Source: Solen grandis
Taxonomy: Eukaryota; Mollusca; Bivalvia; Adapedonta; Solenidae
DNA length: 64,000 nucleotides
Direction: 5' to 3'
NCBI GenBank assembly: GCA_021229015.1
Contig: CM037780.1
Location: 67,959,587-68,023,586 of the forward strand
Made by a program: the position numbers and the translations under genes. The notes under the pieces were generated by a model that ran no database searches, was not told the origin of the DNA, and saw only the letters and a program-made list of their open reading frames with translations. Shown in pieces: positions 49,144 to 60,528 of the stretch; the first letter of the stretch is position 1; every line of letters starts with the position of its first letter.

Positions 49144-49342
49144 GCTGAACTTGCTATTTCTTTCATGATCATTCCACCTGCAGTCTTTCAGTGCTTTGAT
49201 TTGTTTTATAATGATCAAGAGTGAGGTTCATGTCCCTGGTCACACCCCAAGAAGGTCAATAATGGTAAACCTGATGTTCAGCATCATATTGCATGGATAC
49301 ACTACTTTGCGCGGAGTGATAAATTATATCGGCTGCGGCCAG
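49144..49342 (+). repeat. dispersed repeat family D, copy 3
   Basis: Blocks CTGAACTTGCTATTTC, CAGTGCTTTGATTTGTTTTA, TTGCGCGGAGTGATAA and TATATCGGCTGCGG match the 43.2 kb copy in order. The overlapping frames on both strands (49196-49387, 49256-49459) are not genes. Confidence 0.55.
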
Positions 49343-50007
49343 TCTAAAACCGAAATGCCAGTCATCAAGAAACTTCAAGTACACTAAGAAAATACCGAAA
49401 CTCCGCGTAGAAGTTGAATTTAATTGACATCGTTTGTTTACATAATGTGTCTTTTCCATTGTGTTGAGGCAGACAAAATTCGAGAATACTTCAATTCATT
49501 GAAAATTACATCGTGTATTCATCAGTTTCCTCCATTGTAACATTCTGTAATGTGTGAAGAAAATTAACGAGAATCAGACGACTGCATTCATAATGAAGTA
49601 TAAATTTCTCTAAAATAAATAAATAAGTGTCATTGCAATATGGTTTAATTAGATATGAAAGGCAAGTATCATGCTGGCTGAGAAAAGGGTATTGACAGAT
49701 ATCTTGTTCTGTGTATTCATCTACATCGTTGTAACCCGTGCTCGCTTAATACGCTTTGCATCTTACCATTTGAAACGTCAGTGTGGAAAAAATCAACCAC
49801 AACACGTAGGAAAAATTATTATTTGTTATTACTTCAACGTTTCGGCTAACGCTTTCATCAGGATAACAATAACTTTCAAACATAAACAACGGAAACGACG
49901 TCACCATGAATAACGTAACGTCAACGTAACGTAACGTCACGTTTTTTTGTTTGTTTTTTTTTTCATTTTTTTTTTCATTTGAAACGTCGTAATGATGACT
50001 TACACTT
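49343..50007. other. no confirmed gene; ACGTA-rich short repeat at 49911-49942
   Basis: TAACGTAACGTCAACGTAAC and similar phrases repeat ACGTAACGTC. Frames 49671-49913 and 49746-50036 overlap on opposite strands and have no motif. Confidence 0.5.
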
Positions 50008-50173
50008 AAACCTGTATTAGCGGTCACTTGTTTCAAACGACCAGCCTTTATTTAGCGGTCAATTTTAATATTATCAAACTATAGCTTTTTGTTACATAAC
50101 CTTCATTTAGCGGTCACCTCTCTTACGAGGTCACTTTCTCGTGTTCCCTTGACTTACCGCTTAAGACAGGTTT
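50008..50173 (-). mobile_element. MITE-2, full-length copy
   Basis: Begins AAACCTGTATTAGCGGTCAC and ends with the inverted AAACCTGTCTTAAGCGGTAA. Internally it aligns on the minus strand with 25767-25895. TAGCGGTCA occurs several times inside, so the termini have internal partial copies. About 166 bases. Confidence 0.75.
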
Positions 50174-53100
50174 GTATTTATAAAACATTTCATTAAATCT
50201 GTGGTGGAGACAGCACAGATCATTTGACCAATGAATGGACGCCTTACACATTGTTGTTCCGATATTTGAAAGTCATCTTCTTTTTCTTTTGTTACATATG
50301 AAGAGTGTTCAAAATACAAAGCGTGGTTTTACTTTTCACCAGGTAGCTGATTAATACTCATGTAAACGAAGCGTTTCCAGTTGAAAACCCCGCAACATAA
50401 ATGGCAGTGATAGCGAAATATATACCAAGGTTTCCGACGATGGCGAATTTATTTATTTAATCCAACGAAGCTCTATATGCACATTAAAACTTAGTGTGTA
50501 AAGTAGAGACTACTCCAAATTTAGTTCTACTATAGTACAATTAAATTGAACTGATCTGTTTGTCTCATTAACGTGTCTCAACGATAGTATATACCATTGT
50601 TCTCTGAATTATGTCAATATTACAGAAATGCTTTAAACTTCTTCATGAAACCTAGCTTTAATTAAAACCACGCTTAAAAAGCCACTGGTTATATTGCCCA
50701 TTGTTGGTCTAGTAACTGCTTAGAATTAACACCTTGTAAAAGGCAATATATCAATTCTTCGTAATCCACAATGTTATCTTAAATGTTTATTTTTGAGTTA
50801 AAAAATCCTATTTCTTGGTGTGTGTTTGAACAAGGATATCACCTGAGAATTAAAAACTTAATTATATCAATTTGTCAACAACGTACTCGCCAGTATTTTC
50901 TATTTTTGTGTCAGCAATCATTATTTTATAATCAATAAAATGTATCCTTTTAAGCAATTGCGTTTGGTACATCTCAGTAAAATTTGTGCTAATGCAATGA
51001 ACATATACGATGTATTCAGACATTCTGGTACAATTTAGATTCATTTATAGACACCACTTACATTTTCACATAGTCTCTACCAAATACGTCTTTTGGTTCC
51101 TGTACTATAATCAAAAATAAGAAAAAAACTTTTCGTCCCACGTTCAGTCATTAATAAGTCATGTGGTACTACAGTGTGCGAAGCAAGCCTTATAAAAAGG
51201 GAAATTGAAATAAAACCATTTATTTTATTATTCTCCACCTATTCATGCCCTAATAAAGAATGAAAAGAAACGCTAGTGGTTTCCTTCACTTAATTTGATA
51301 GACAAGTATAGGCAAAAGGGATCAATACAACAAGTCAGTCGTGTATACCTATTTTCGTTATGTTTGTTTTGCTCTTGTTTTTGTTTTTTAAGAAAATTAT
51401 ACACTTCATACAAGTGCGTTTGCTTGACTCATTGTTTATGACCGTACACCTTTAATATTTTTTTTTTTATTATTCGAGGCAAAGAATAGTTTGGTGTCGT
51501 CTACGGGTATAAATAATCTACGTGTATTAAATATTCCGGGATGTCTCCGCCACAGATATTAATTAATGTAAAATATACCCATTTTATTTTTAAAAAAAAG
51601 TTGACATTGTCTTTCTCTTGATTAGTTTGAGAAAAACACAATAACGTATATATACTAAGGTTATCAATTCATCATTGAATCATAAACATGGTCCTTCAAA
51701 TGCTTAAAAATATCAGAGCAGATATAACCATCCATTGCCTTGCTATTTTGCCTTGGTATATAAAGGCTTTCATTTGCTTTAACATTTCTAAAATTACTTG
51801 ATAGATCATGATCATAATTTCATGATGGATGGATTACATTAATTAAGATAGCCGGTATGAATTGTATTCTAATAGAGTATCCTTAAAAAAAGAAGATTTG
51901 GCACATTTGTACGTGATACGTATTTTTCTGCACCTGTTATTATGTTGCTATATGAAATACTGTCGCAGCGACGGTTAACTCAAATAAAACAAGAAGACTA
52001 ATTTTGATGCAAAGTATCAAAGACGCCGCAAATATTTTTAACGACTGAAATAAAACAAAGCCCTTTCAGAATATTTTGATAACATGTGCACGTATCATTT
52101 ACAAACAGTGGGTCTTAATATTTCCAATAGGCAATGATACATGCCATTTTGACATGTATCCTCAGCTGTAGACCGTAAGTGGTTCAGAGATTTCTAAGAA
52201 GTCCATGTGAATCAAGAGTTTTCGGCCTAATTTCCATAAATGTATTTTTTCCAAACATTTTTGTGTATTAAATCTGAAAATAATCCGTAAATTATGGAGA
52301 GTATGGCCGATGAAAACTTATATAACAAATTTTCAGAAATAAAGAAGAAAAAATCCTCTAATTGTAGAAGGCATATTATATGATAAAGATTTGAGATGCC
52401 ATAAATTAGCTTATCTATAGATCAATAAAGATTCATTTAACAACAGGTAATTTCTTTCATATATAATTATCAAGGGTACCCGGTATGCTGCTGCCCATTT
52501 AAAATAAAATTCAATGACCTGATGTACTATATAGAATGTTGTTGATTTTCTTTTTAAACGCGGCAGTTTTTCGGATCTGCAAAATGCATGAAATGTCCAT
52601 ACAATAAACTACTAAGGCGGTGTTAATGTTAATGTAAATAAAATCATTATATGAAATAACAACAAGGACGATAATACGAAACAAATCAGCACAATTAAGT
52701 TTTCCAAATGGTACGGGATTTGGGTACAGTTTGCGAAATATACAGCCTTTGATAAAGTAGCGTGGCGTAGGAGTATGACACTCTTTTTGTATCGATGATA
52801 TGTATAAAATTAAATGTATATTTATAAGACTTTAAAAAAATGTGACAATTTTACCCATTTCAAGTACTCATAATCAGCTTACATAATGGGGCCGCAAATT
52901 GGGCCTGGGGCCGTCAATTAGACATGGCGATACGGCCATATATATAGTGTTTGTGTTTTTTACACTTTCTACATTATGCAATTTAAACGTATTATTTAAC
53001 GTGGTTTCATTGATTTTTAAAGTTGACGGTATGTATCTAAAAATCTTAATATATTAAGGCCACACAACATCTTCCAAAACCTTTTTACTGAGCTTTAATG

Positions 53101-53357
53101 AATCGGGTCCGTTAGCCAAGTTTAAAAAACCCTCGGCCTGCGAGTTTAGGGAGAAATTATCAGATACCCAGTAAATGTGTCAAATTTCTATTTAATAACG
53201 ATATAAGTCTGCATATTTTAATTCTTCTCATTTTTTATATCAATTAATACAAATAATTGACTCAAAAAGTGGGGTTGTTGATGTTGTTGTTTTCAAACAT
53301 TTTACATATTTTTATTTACAATGATAATAGTTGTTATTCCCTTTTTTGAATTTGCAG
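50174..53357. other. AT-rich DNA, nothing recognised
   Basis: No gene, RNA or repeat family seen over 3 kb. The minus frame at 50862-51044 is not recognised. 52885-52915 holds a small direct repeat (TGGGGCCG). Confidence 0.55.
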
Positions 53358-53487
53358 CTCCATGGCCAAATTTAAAAAAGCATTCCATACTGACGCCATG
53401 ACGTTTACACGCGGCGTCAATGAATTGTGGGAAGAAAAAGCAAAACAAACAAGAAATATCTTTAAAAAAGATGTTCGCGTAGGATGA
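53358..53487 (+). other. weak candidate terminal exon, product unknown
   Basis: A T-rich acceptor (CCTTTTTTGAATTTGCAG) is followed four bases later by ATG (53362) and 41 codons to TGA. The reading begins MAKFKKAFHTDAMTFTRGVN and is charged, with EEK and KK clusters. It includes TGACGCC..GGCGTCA, a 7-base stem. The minus strand is open here too (53302-53571). No domain recognised. Confidence 0.18.
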
Positions 53488-55319
53488 AAGAAAAATGAGA
53501 TTTTCATTCATGCATAAATATACTTTAATTAAGAAACTTATAAATGGAAATATATGCAAAACACATTTCAAAGACTCTAATGTTATGATAGGTTATAAAA
53601 GCATTGTTGTAAATAATTGTAAAAAACATGTCTAATTTTGGTAGTGAACAATGATGAATGGCAATGTTTTAACAAGGTTTATTTTGCAAATAAGAAAATA
53701 GTCCACGAGATGTGTACAACAACAGGGATGTAGCAAAAAAAAAGTACAATTTTGAAATAATGTCTAGATATATATTCAAAACAAAATTTTTGTAGACGTT
53801 TTTCCGCTTCGTAAATATTATTCTTCCAGTCTACTAGAACATTCCGAGGAAAAGCGCGCGAAAGACCGACGCACAACAAATTTAGTACGCTCTAGAAATA
53901 GTTCAGTATTTTTTCTATGAAATATACTTATTTATAGACGGTAATACAAAAAAATTATATCTGTAAATAGGCTTGTTTGATATTTGTTCATATCATTATT
54001 GCATATGACAATTATGATATAAAAGCGTTATTAGTTGTTTTGGTTTTGGCGAATTAATTTTCAATGAGAGCATCTCGGCAGGCTGGAAGAATTCAATATA
54101 CATAGTAATTAAGGGGTTTCATGTCATAACACGGTGGATTCTTTTTTGTTGTTTTAAATCATTTTCACAAAGTAGCATTCCTCAATTGATGGAAAAGGAT
54201 TGTATTTAACTTACTGAAATCACTTTCATGTATACATCAAAAAGAAAAGTAATAACACCAAGCTGAATGATATATACAAGCTGCACCCCTTATTTATAGT
54301 AATTTTATAGTCCATAACGATGCGTTAACCAATAACAGGAGTCCTTTTATTCAGCTTAGAATTATTTACCGCTGTTAGCGTACATTTAATTGGTTTAAGA
54401 TGCGAGTTGAAATCGAAATTATACAGCTACGCCGAAAAATCAGAAATTGACTGTTTGTTGGTACTCTGCATCTATTGTTAACAAAATACTTAACAATTAT
54501 TAACCCAAGTACAATTTGGCCTTCATAGTTCGCTTGTAATTTAAGAGATGCAGCAATTAACAAGTAACTCTTTCAAACAAATCTGATTAGACCGGCTAAT
54601 GATAATCTGAGCAAGACATAAATTTTATATTCATCACACTTTGCGTGCATTTTCAAAATGGATCCGATTTTTGACAGTTTCACTTTAATTATGTCGGCTA
54701 ACTTATCGATATTAAACACGAGATGGTAGAAAACAGCAGCGTAAACAGATTGTTCACAACACCCTCATAATCAGAAAATTTAGGCCTAAAAACGAAGCAT
54801 TTAATGGCAAGACAGTATTTAATAGGAATAGCGGATGTATACGGAAACAGTCGGAAACAAACATCTATCAAATCGTATCCACTCGGCTTTTCCCGGTCTT
54901 ACCCGGTAGATGGTACTGTGTAACATTGCAAACAAGAATGTATCGCACATTTTGAAAGTATTGCACGTATTCATTGACATGTTGTATAGCCGGGAAACAG
55001 GAGAGATCTGTGTAGAAGTAAAGCTTTTCCAAAGTCAGCTTCTTCCCCGGGTCACTCAGTTCTCCATTCCTATCTAATAAATTGGATTTTTTTTCTTCCC
55101 TATCATATAGATTATGTGTGAATATGTTGAAATTCTGGCCGAGTCAGTCGCCCCCCCCCACCACCACCACACCAAATCTTATCATTGAAACTGCATTTTT
55201 TTTCAATGGAAAACTTAAAAAAGCTGCCTTTCACTTGAACATACGATTACACTAAATTGGCATAAATAAAATTGATAGATAAGTGTTTTTTCTTCGGTCA
55301 TTCATGACTGTGTTGTAAT
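53488..55319. other. AT-rich DNA, nothing confirmed
   Basis: A second acceptor-like CTTCCAG near 53829 precedes 21 open codons in a GC-richer patch (53820-53890); no domain. Frames 53679-53879 and 54375-54563 (minus) are not recognised. A C-run with CCA repeats is at 55150-55172. Confidence 0.45.
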
Positions 55320-55408
55320 TATTTTTTCTTCTTCTTCATCTTCTTCTCAATCATCATCTTCTTCTTCGTCGTCTTCTTCTCTTCTTTTTCTTCTTCTTCT
55401 TCTTCCAG
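55320..55408. repeat. TTC-rich imperfect repeat
   Basis: Mostly TTC with CATCTTC and GTCTTC variants. Confidence 0.85.
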
Positions 55409-55450
55409 TTTGTGATAAGTCATCAGGTACATAGTCATCGAAATTAAATG

Positions 55451-55785
55451 TCAACAAAACCACTTGTCTACGGCTTGATACTGCAGCGTGGTAGCACTAT
55501 ATCTGTCTCAGGTAAATTTGAGGCGCCGTGGTTCAGTGGTAACGTATCCGATTACGGACCCGAAGGTTGTGGGTTCGAACCCCGATGGAGGCAAGAATTA
55601 TTCACGACCTTCCCAGGCGAAAAGTACTGGTCCAACCCAGGAACCGTCGAGAGGGATTAGTATAAGTTGTAAGAACTTGTTTCCCAATCGACGTAAAATA
55701 AGTAAGTTTAAACTAGGTAAATTTACTGGTAGTCCCCAAATAACTGAAATACTGTTGACAAGATGTAAATAAAATAATAAAATTT
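55451..55785 (+). mobile_element. SINE-1 copy split by a SINE-2 insertion
   Basis: The left part 55451-55519 carries the SINE-1 core (GTCTACGGCTTGATACTGCA, GCACTATATCTGTCTCAGGT). The right part 55725-55785 resumes with TAGTCCCCAAATAACTGAAA, TACTGTTGACAAGATG and an A-rich tail. SINE-2 sits between them. Removing the insert and one target copy restores the SINE-1 order. Confidence 0.8.
55520..55714 (+). mobile_element. SINE-2, young copy with 10-base target duplication
   Basis: A 195-base SINE flanked by AGGTAAATTT on both sides (55510-55519 and 55715-55724). The head has box A (TGGTTCAGTGGTAACG) and a perfect box B (GGGTTCGAACCCC) as in tRNA promoters. The body includes AAAGTACTGGTCCAACCCAG and ends in GTAAAATAAGTAAGTTTAAA. 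The intact box B and target duplication suggest a recent insertion. It is not a tRNA gene: the acceptor stem does not close and the body continues. The overlapping frames 55448-55660 and 55488-55772 are not genes. Confidence 0.88.
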
Positions 55786-56839
55786 ACACATTTTTACCGG
55801 GTAGTGACAACAACCCCGCCAGCTCCCAAGAAATGTGTTTTGTTTGTTTCTAGCCATGATAACACACAGGTTACTAATTATATTGACCAAATTTCCATGG
55901 AAATTCCAATTCAAGAAATGGCAGCCAGGAAAAAAGTATAAAGTAACATTATGAATCATTTTAATATTACAGGCATGCTTTTATGAGTTTGAATTGAAAA
56001 TTTGGTGTTATGTTGTATTCATATACAAAAAGTTTGTTTGTTTTTGTTTTGTTTTTGTTTGTTTGTTGTTGTTGTTGTTTATTTGTTGTTGTTGTTTTTT
56101 GTTGTTGTTTTTCACTTTTATTATGACAAATTGTACATCCTGCACTGGGCAAGGGCAATGCCAGGTTTTAAATAAATTTATTTAGAAATTTAATTTTATC
56201 TATACAGAAAAAATAATTGATGAATTTTGAGATGAAGATTAACAGATCAGATAACCGGGAACAAGCTCTGGAAGACTGCTTTGAACGCTGGGAAACTTGG
56301 ACTGGTTTATAGGCTACCGGAAGTACATGTTGCTAGACGGAGCTAGACTAGTAGGCGCAAAATTGTGTAGATTCGATTGGCGTACGCCCCTTTTTTGTGG
56401 CCATTTTTTATTTTTTTTTATTTTGCGTAAGCTGTATTAAATGGATTTTGACCTATTTCTTGAACCAATCTAATCTTGGTTAACAACCGAAGAGTTCGAA
56501 AAAGCACTCGTTTCATTGGTTTGTATAAATTATTTTAGGATGTTCCATCATAAAATGGGAGTTTCAGGGTGCATGTCTATCTGCATGATTGGCAAATAAC
56601 AATTTGATCTACCTAGTATTTAAACATGAAAATCATCCAGCTGAAAAATTCAAACATAAAACCACCCAGCTGAAAAAGTCAACACTTGTGAGTCTTGAGA
56701 AAACGTAGTCAACCTTGATATTGGATTCGTCAATATAGGCTTTAGTAGCAACAACCTCCAAAGCTTGGTTGGTAAGTTGCTCGTTTGCATATCTAAGCGC
56801 CTCGAAATCGAATACCTCTGCTGGTTCTACTTTTATTTA
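55786..56839. other. no confirmed gene; GTT-rich tract at 56031-56110
   Basis: The GTT/GTTT tract creates open frames on both strands (55994-56185, 55967-56158). 56232-56312 is a 26-codon frame (MKINRSDNREQALEDCFERW...) in a GC-richer patch with no recognised domain. Confidence 0.45.
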
Positions 56840-58330
56840 GCTCACCTGAGCACTTGTGCTCATGGTGAGCTTTTGTGATCGCCTTTCGTGCGTCGTGCGT
56901 CGTCTGTCGTCAACAATTGTTTATGAACACTCTAGAGGCCACAGTTTTGGCTCAATCTTCATGAAACTTGGTCAGGATGTTTGCCTATATGATATCTCGG
57001 ATGAATTCGAAATTGGGTCATGTGGGGTCAAAAACTAGGTCACCAGATTAAATCTTAGAAAAACCTTGTGAACACTCTTAAGGCCACAGTTTTGGCCAAA
57101 TCTTCATGAAACTTGATCAGAATGTTTTTCTATATGATATCTTACATGAGTTCGAAATTGGGTCACTTTGGGTCAAAAATTAGGTCACCAGGTCAAATCT
57201 TAGAAAAACCTTGTGAAAACTGTAGAGGCCACACGTTTTGCCCAATCTTCATAACATTTGGTCAGGATGTTTGCCTGCATGATATCTCGGATGAGTTTGA
57301 AGTTAGGTCATGTGGGGTCAAAAACTAGGTCACCAGGTCAAATCTTATAAAAACATTGTGAACACTCTAGAGGCCACAGTTTTAGCTTAATCTTCAATAG
57401 ATTTGATCAGGATGTGTCTCTTTATGATATATTGGATGGGTTCGAAAATGGGTCATGAGTTTAAAATTGGGTCATGTGGGATTAAAAACCAGGTCACCAG
57501 TTCAAATCTTAGAAAAACCTTTTGAACTCTGTAGAGGCCACAGTTTTAGCCCATTCTTCAATAGATTTTGTCAGGATGTTTGTCTAAATGATATATTGGA
57601 TGAGTTCGAAAATGAGTCATGTTGGGTCAAAAACTAGGTCACCAGGTCAAATCTTAGAAAATCTTGTGAACATGCTGGAGGCCACTTCTTTGGCTCAATC
57701 TTCATGAAACTTTGTCAGGATGTTTGTCTTTATGCTATGTCGGATGAGTTTGAAATTGATTTATGTTGGGTCAAAAACTACGTCACTAGGTCAAATCTTA
57801 GAAAATCTTAGAAACACCTTGTTAACACTCTAGAGGCAACAATTTTGGCCCAGTCTTCATGAAATTTGGTCAGGTTGTTTGTCTACATAATATCTTGGAT
57901 GAGTTTGAAATTGGGTCACTTAGGGTCAAAAACTAGGTCACCAGGTCAAATCTTAGAAAAACCTTGTGAAAACTTTAGAGACCACAGTTTTAGCCTAACC
58001 TTAATGTAACTTGGTCAGAATGTTTGTTTACATCAAATCTCGGATAAATTCAAAACTGGGCAACATAGGGTCAAAAAGTAGGTCAACAGGGCAAATTTTA
58101 GAAAAATCTTGTTAACACTAGAGGCCAACATTTTTGTCCCAGTCTTCATTAAACTTGATATGAATGATGATAGCATGAATTCCCAGTTTAATGCAAATGC
58201 AGGTAGGATCAAAATGTAGGTCACTTAGTCAAATATTAGAAAAACTCTTTAGATTCCAGATTTTTTGTCATTATGCCTTACACAGCCATCTCACTCAGGT
58301 GAGCGAGACAGGGCCATCTTGGCCCTCTTG
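56840..58330 (+). mobile_element. Helentron-like non-autonomous element with nine 145-base repeats
   Basis: The left end GCTCACCTGAG (56840-56850) recurs inverted near the right end (58294-58304), an 11-base subterminal inverted repeat. The left end also folds on itself (GCTCACC..GGTGAGC). The core is nine tandem units starting near 56925, 57070, 57215, 57360, 57524, 57668, 57823, 57968 and 58113, about 145 bases each. They contain GGCCACAGTTTTGGC, TTCATGAAACTTGGTCAGGA, GATATCTCGGATGAG, and AACTAGGTCACCAGGTCAAA. The right end has the hairpin AGGGCCATCTTGGCCCT followed by CTTG and a T-run. This layout fits Helentron-associated elements (subterminal repeats, tandem core, 3' hairpin, insertion into T). 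The class is inference; no Rep/helicase is present. The repeat length is not a multiple of three, so the similar 60-71-codon frames inside are not protein repeats. Confidence 0.7.
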
Positions 58331-59041
58331 TTTTTTGTGTTTTTTTTAGTTTCGCTTATATTACATTTTTTTTCTTTCTTTCTTTTTTTTTACTGGCTAT
58401 TATATGGTATTTCCTAAATTTAGCAACAAATACCATTTAAAACTTGCCAGCATTATTATATAAAATATATCATATTGTAACACAGTTACTTTCTTTAACT
58501 TTCAACTCTTTGTTGTTGTTGTTGTTTTCTCACGCCAAATATCTTGTACGTATACCGACTGAATAGATCTAGTACTTCTGAATAAGTCGATTATGCTTCG
58601 CTCCTTATGAGACTGTGGCTTAGTTCATATCAAAATTATATTTACTTTTATTTTTGCCATAATAAAAATGTTATCAGTCGCGAGTGGTTGACCTAGTTAT
58701 CTATAACTGATAGTAATAAGGGGTCAATACTGGTCTTGCAGGCTTTGCTTTTAGAAATTACCTACCTTTATCAAAACAAAATGTAAACATCCACTCATAA
58801 AACACAACTCAAACGGTTAATTCATGGTACCTGGAATGAATATTGTCCAATTTGACAGAGCTGAACATGGTGTCATTGAAAATTAGGATAATTAAAGTAA
58901 CACTAATGCACCTATGCAAATTTCTCACCTGTATTTAAGTCAAAGTAAGCATAGTCGTTCTATATATAAAGTGAGGCTCACTCTTGTCTTATGTGAGATC
59001 CGTCTCGCATATGAGGGAATTGTCGGCCGATACACACATCC
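58331..59041. other. AT-rich DNA, nothing recognised
   Basis: T-rich at 58331-58390. No gene or repeat family seen. Confidence 0.5.
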
Positions 59042-59145
59042 TACCAGGCTTCGGTAGGGCATATGGCACCCCCCCGAACCTTCCGGGAAGACGAACTTAC
59101 CGGAAGGTTCGGGAGGGTAGCCACTTACCCTACCGAAGCCTGGTA
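59042..59145. repeat. GC-rich near-perfect inverted repeat, 49-base arms, 5-base loop
   Basis: Arms 59042-59090 and 59096-59145 are inverted copies. Outer part TACCAGGCTTCGGTAGGG and inner part CGAACCTTCCGG pair perfectly; mismatches are confined to the middle (CATATGGCACCCC against the partner). The loop is ACGAA. It stands out as GC-rich in an AT-rich region. Opposing frames (58940-59191 minus, 58984-59208 plus) resemble each other because of the symmetry and are not genes. Confidence 0.9.
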
Positions 59146-59490
59146 CAAAGGGAGATTCTTGTAACTCTCTATGCGGAATTCTTGATCTCATTTTACTTTC
59201 GCAATTAAAGTTCTAATACCGCTCAAATGATATATAAATTATTTCGTAGATAGGGCATTTTAGTCCCAATGAAATGAAATCATTGTCAACAATATTGCAT
59301 TATGGAAGTCGTAAATGAAAAATAATATATATAAAATCGATGCTGGAGATAAAACGTGTTAAATGAACTGTAATGAAAGCGAGTCAATCGCAATTCATTC
59401 GGAAATATTAAGAACAATCAGTGGCTGAAATTTCGCCAGGTAATGAACATACTTTTAGGCATATCATATTTAGATATATCAAAACCTAAT

Positions 59491-60528
59491 AAACTTAAAC
59501 ATTATATATAAGGCTGCAAACTGTATATACTAATCACCGAACAATGCTGCAAAACTGTATATACTAATCACCGAACAATGCTGCAAAACTGTATATACTA
59601 ATCACCGAACAATGCTGCAAAACTGTATATACTAATCACCGAACAATGCTGCAAAACTGTATATACTAATCACCGAACAATGCTGCAAAACTGTATATAC
59701 TAATAACCGAACAATGCTGCAAAACTGTATATACTAATCACCGAACAATGCTGCAAAACTGTATATACTAATCACCGAACAATGCTGCAAACTGTATATA
59801 CTAATCACCGAACAATGCTGCAAAACTGTATATACTAATCACCGAACAATGCTGCAAAACTGTAAATAATCACCGAACAATGCTGCAAAACTGTATATAC
59901 TAATCACCGAACAATGCTGCAAAACTGTATATACTAATCACCGAACAATGCTGCAAAACTGTATATACTAATCACCGAACAATGCTGCAAAACTTTAAAC
60001 ATTATATACAAGGCTGCAAACTGTATATACTAATCACCGAACAATGCTGCAAAACTGTATATACTAATCACCGAACAATGCTGCAAAACTGTATATACTA
60101 ATACCGAACAATGCTGCAAAACTGTATATACTAATCACCGAACAATGCTCAAACAAAACTGTATATATAATCACCGAACAATGCTCAAAACTGTATATAC
60201 TAATCACCGAACAATGCTGCAAAACTGTATATACTAATTACCGAACAATGCTGCAAACTGTATATACTAATCACCGAACAATGCTGCAAACTGTATATAC
60301 TAATCACCGAACAATGCTGCAAAACTGTATATACTAATCACCGAACAATGCTGCAAAACTGTATATACTAATCACCGAACAATGCTGCAAAACTGTATAT
60401 ACTAATCACCGAACAATGCTGCAAAACTGTATATACTAATCACCGAACAATGCTGCAAAACTGTATATACTAATCACCGAACAATGCTGCAAAACTGTAT
60501 ATACTAATAACCGAACAATTATTAACGA
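59491..60528 (+). repeat. 34-base satellite array in two blocks
   Basis: About thirty copies of a 34-base unit containing CTGTATATACTAATCACCGA and ACAATGCTGCAAAA. Most copies are identical; variants include one-A deletions (CTGCAAACTG), TAATAACCG, a short TGTAAATAATC unit near 59862 and a CTCAAACAAAACTG unit near 60148. The left flank AAACATTATATATAAGGCTG (59498-59517) reappears once inside, as AAACATTATATACAAGGCTG (59998-60017), exactly 500 bases later. Confidence 0.95.

Noticed and set aside
55520..55590. tRNA gene
   Set aside because: A and B boxes are present but the acceptor stem does not close and the sequence continues as a SINE body with target duplication.
56856..57637. Three similar 60-71-codon frames resembling a repeated protein
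   Set aside because: They are readings of successive 145-base units of the Helentron-like element, each closed by a stop at the same place.
58940..59208. Opposing 83- and 74-codon frames with similar peptides
   Set aside because: Both read through the 49-base inverted repeat; the similarity is a product of the symmetry.
59491..60528. CRISPR array
   Set aside because: The 34-base units are contiguous with no unique spacers and the context is eukaryotic; it is a satellite.
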